Source of the DNA: an uncultured Solirubrobacteraceae bacterium
GTDB taxonomy: Bacteria > Actinomycetota > Thermoleophilia > Solirubrobacterales > Solirubrobacteraceae
NCBI GenBank assembly: GCA_902806215.1
Contig: CADCVT010000469.1
Location: forward strand, 1-7,660
Length of the DNA: 7,660 bases
Reading direction: 5' to 3'
Shown here: positions 5,951 through 7,660 of the stretch, piece by piece
How positions within the stretch are numbered: the first letter of the stretch is position 1
Layout of the letters: each line of letters starts with the position of its first letter
Translations under genes and position numbers: made by a program
The notes under the pieces: generated by a model
Database searches by the model: none
Told to the model about the DNA's origin: nothing
What the model saw: only the letters and a program-made list of their open reading frames with translations

Positions 5951-6460
5951 GTGGCCCGGCCCCCGAGCAAGAGCAACGTCGCAGGCGGCAAGCGGCCGGC
6001 CCGTGGTCGCACGATCGCGGGCCCGCCGCAGACGCCGTTCCAGCTGAGCTACCCCGCCGGCTGGCGCAAGGTCCCGAAGGCGCATCTGCAGAAGGTCGAG
6101 ACGACGCCGGCGGCCGCGATCCGGCGGGTCGACGGTCGCGGGCTCGTCACGGTGACGGTGCGGGGGCCGATCACGATCTCGCTGGACGAGCTGCGCACCG
6201 GCTTCGCCGACGCGCTGTCGGAGCGCTTCACGGACTTCGAGCTCGTCACCTCCACCGAGATGCAGGTCGACGCCGGTCTGGGCATCTACACGTCGTGGAT
6301 CCTGCGCGACGAGGGCCGCGTGCAGGGCAACCTGACCGTCCCGGTCGGCGCCAACAGCTACACGCTCGACGCCGCGCTGCCGACCGGCGCGACCGACGTC
6401 GCGCGCGAGGTGGGGGCGATCTTCGGATCGTTCGACGTCGCGGCGACCCCCGGCGCGTAG
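5951..6460 (+). CDS. Paralog 4 of the same domain family, lacking a membrane anchor
   Basis: Function unknown. The 169 residues begin with a basic, Pro/Gly-rich segment (1-29) and then a complete family domain (about 30-162): PFQLSYPAGWRKVPKAHL (29-46), AAIRRVDGRGLVTVTVRGP (55-73), VQGNLTVPVGANSYTLDA (124-141) and VGAIFGSFD (154-162). It is closest in feel to the 4195-4854 protein. Unlike the other copies it has no membrane segment or signal peptide, so either it is cytosolic or the anchor was lost. The GTG start is the only usable start near the domain. The frame is open upstream to 5777 but I found no start codon there, and that stretch belongs to the decayed neighbour in another frame. There is no Shine-Dalgarno; TAGCGT at 5935-5940 is a possible -10. 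Whether this gene is expressed is uncertain. Confidence 0.68.
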   Translation: MARPPSKSNVAGGKRPARGRTIAGPPQTPFQLSYPAGWRKVPKAHLQKVETTPAAAIRRVDGRGLVTVTVRGPITISLDELRTGFADALSERFTDFELVTSTEMQVDAGLGIYTSWILRDEGRVQGNLTVPVGANSYTLDAALPTGATDVAREVGAIFGSFDVAATPGA

Positions 6461-6595
6461 ACGCGTCGCAGGCCGGCGCCCGACGCCGACTTCATCGCCG
6501 ACGACGGCTGGCACGTGCGGGTCCGCAACCCCAACCAGGTCCTCTCCGGGATGGTGGTCGTCGTCGTCTGCACGACGCCGACCACCGTCGCCTGA
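6461..6595 (+). pseudogene. C-terminal remnant of a secreted-type protein
   Basis: Directly after the paralog 4 stop, the same frame stays open and codes for DADFIADDGWHVRVRNPNQ followed by VLSGMVVVVVC and a short tail to TGA 6593-6595. The pattern W-x-V-x-V-x-N-P, a run of Val and a Cys close to the end is typical of C-terminal beta-rich domains of secreted actinobacterial proteins (family knowledge, no search made). There is no start codon suited to it and no N-terminal part, so I read it as a gene fragment. A chance open stretch in GC-rich DNA is the alternative. Confidence 0.4.
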
Positions 6596-6661
6596 GCCCC
6601 CGGCGCCGGTCGGCGCGATCGCCGCGTGCGGGTAGGCGCCCAACGGCGTCGCGTCGCCGGG

Positions 6662-6691
6662 GTGGCACGGGCGGGGAAACCGGGCTACACT
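6662..6691 (+). promoter_or_regulatory. Candidate distal rpoB promoter
   Basis: A good -10 hexamer TACACT lies at 6686-6691, with a weak -35-like GTGGCA at 6662-6667 and an 18-base spacer. Transcription would start near 6698 and give a leader of about 200 bases before rpoB. It is one of the few -10-like hexamers in this GC-rich gap, which supports it, but the -35 is poor. Confidence 0.45.
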
Positions 6692-6730
6692 CCCGCCGTC
6701 GACCAATAGTCGTAGCCGTCTCCAACAGCT

Positions 6731-6759
6731 GATCGCGCCGCCACATACGGCGCTTGATC
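6731..6759 (+). other. Hairpin in the rpoB leader
   Basis: GATCGCGCCG (6731-6740) pairs with CGGCGC (6748-6753) and GATC (6756-6759), with two bulged T and a seven-base CCACATA loop. It would form in a transcript from the distal promoter. There is no T-tract, so termination is not implied; role unknown. Confidence 0.4.
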
Positions 6760-6785
6760 CGGAGCGGGGTCCGTGAGCGTCGACC

Positions 6786-6799
6786 GCCCCTAAGGGGGC
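6786..6799 (+). other. Short GC hairpin in the rpoB leader
   Basis: GCCCC (6786-6790) pairs with GGGGC (6795-6799) around TAAG. It lies just upstream of the proximal -10 element and of a short candidate leader reading frame, whose purine-rich binding site would be the 3' arm. No T-tract follows. Confidence 0.35.
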
Positions 6800-6811
6800 T
6801 GCTGCATGCTG

Positions 6812-6820
6812 TGCTATCTT
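6812..6820 (+). promoter_or_regulatory. Candidate proximal rpoB promoter (extended -10)
   Basis: TGCTATCTT gives a TATCTT -10 hexamer (6815-6820) with the TG of an extended -10. No -35 is recognisable 17 bases upstream. The start site would be near 6827, leaving a leader of about 70 bases. An inverted repeat (6821-6829 with 6841-6850, one bulge) covers the expected start site. Confidence 0.5.
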
Positions 6821-6895
6821 GGAGCGTCCGCGTGTCCACTGGACCGCTCCGTCTGAACTCGCTCTCCCTCTCCGACCCCTCGAGGAGTCGCCCTA

Positions 6896-7660
6896 GTGCC
6901 TGCCGTTGACGCCCCCCGGGTGCGCCGCTCATTCGCGCGCCTGAACAAGACCCTCGACGTCCCGAACCTGATCGACATCCAGCGTCGATCGTTCGAGTGG
7001 CTGACCGACCCGCAGACGGGCGGTCTTCGGGAGACCATCGACGACATCTCCCCGATCGAGGACTACACGGGCAACCTGGCGGTCCAGTTCGGCGAGTTCG
7101 TCTTCGACGATCCGGTCGCGACGCTCGACGAGTGCCGCGAGAAGGACCTCACGTACGCGCGTCCGCTGACCGTCACGGTCGCGTTCATCAACCGCGAGAC
7201 GGGCGAGATCCGCGAGCAGTCGGTCTTCATGGGCGACTTCCCGTGGATGACCGAGCGCGGCACGTTCATCATCAACGGCACCGAGCGCGTCGTCGTCACG
7301 CAGCTCGTCCGCTCCCCGGGCGCGTACCTGATGGAGCCCAAGGACGCGGAGAAGCAGGTCTTCGTCGCGAACCTCATGCCGGCCCGCGGCTCGTGGCTCG
7401 AGCTCGAGATCGACAAGAAGGGCAAGGTCTTCGTCCGGATCGACCGCAAGCGCAAGCTGCCGGTCACCGTCCTGCTGCGCGCGATGGGCTACGAGTCCGA
7501 CGAGGAGATCCTCAACCTCTTCGACAACTCGCTCTACATCCGCAACACGATCGAGGCCGACACCGAGGTCACGAAGACCGAGGAGGGCGCGCTCATCGAG
7601 CTGTTCAAGAAGCAGCGTCCGGGCGAGCCGCCGTCGGTCGACAACGCCGAGGCGCTGCTC
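6896..7660 (+). CDS. rpoB: DNA-directed RNA polymerase subunit beta, N-terminal part
   Basis: The beta subunit forms one jaw of the RNA polymerase catalytic core; only the first 255 codons are in the window and the frame is open to its edge. The start of the protein is typical of actinobacterial RpoB: RRSFARLNKTLDVPNLIDIQ (10-29), SFEWL, then FMGDFPWMTERGTFIINGTE (111-130) and VVTQLVRSPG (133-142), which belong to the conserved beta N-terminal region. Residues 158-198 continue into the lobe region. The rifampicin-binding region lies further downstream, outside the window. The GTG start has GAGGAG at 6882-6887 with an eight-base spacer. The gene is separated from rplL by about 4.3 kb and has its own promoter-like elements upstream. 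Confidence 0.97.
   Translation, partial: MPAVDAPRVRRSFARLNKTLDVPNLIDIQRRSFEWLTDPQTGGLRETIDDISPIEDYTGNLAVQFGEFVFDDPVATLDECREKDLTYARPLTVTVAFINRETGEIREQSVFMGDFPWMTERGTFIINGTERVVVTQLVRSPGAYLMEPKDAEKQVFVANLMPARGSWLELEIDKKGKVFVRIDRKRKLPVTVLLRAMGYESDEEILNLFDNSLYIRNTIEADTEVTKTEEGALIELFKKQRPGEPPSVDNAEALL

Noticed and set aside
6601..6660. GC-rich self-complementary stretch (CGGCG with CGCCG around 6611-6624 and others)
   Set aside because: Short stems without a T-tract are common by chance at this GC content, so no terminator is called here.
1..7660. tRNA, rRNA, CRISPR, insertion sequences or attachment sites
   Set aside because: I saw no tRNA-like cloverleaf, rRNA stretch, regularly spaced repeats, transposase motifs or flanking target duplications.

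Overview
The window looks like chromosomal DNA of a high-GC actinobacterium. The very GC-rich codon use, the sequence style of the ribosomal proteins and the abundance of membrane proteins with a TM-Gly-Asp-rich stalk suggest class Thermoleophilia (Solirubrobacterales, near Conexibacter, Patulibacter or Solirubrobacter). That placement is an inference from style, not from a database match. All genes I accept are on the + strand.

Region 1 (1-2725) is the classical ribosomal stretch. It holds the 3' end of nusG, then rplK (L11), rplA (L1), a short leader that can fold over the rplJ ribosome binding site, rplJ (L10, with a very long acidic Ala/Pro/Glu tail) and rplL (L7/L12). Three successive hairpins close it, and the last has a T-tract and is a textbook intrinsic terminator.

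Region 2 (about 2726-6600) separates rplL from rpoB and encodes a cell-envelope module. It begins with a membrane-anchored HtrA-type serine protease that carries an FHA-like domain on the cytoplasmic side and a PDZ-like domain at its C-terminus. A tandem family of small paralogous proteins follows: usually one N-terminal membrane anchor, an Asp-rich stalk and an extracytoplasmic domain of about 135 residues (possibly PsbP/Mog1/LpqN-like). Two copies are intact and anchored (4195-4854 and 5000-5587). One is a decayed copy with a frameshift and a deletion of about 260 bp (5591-5916). One is full length but has lost its anchor (5951-6460). A fragment of what looks like the C-terminus of an unrelated secreted protein follows (6461-6595). 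The array therefore appears to have expanded by duplication and then partly eroded.

Region 3 (about 6596-7660) is a 300-base untranslated region with two promoter-like elements and several hairpins, followed by the first 255 codons of rpoB. Because region 1 ends in strong terminators, rpoB is probably transcribed mainly from its own promoters here.
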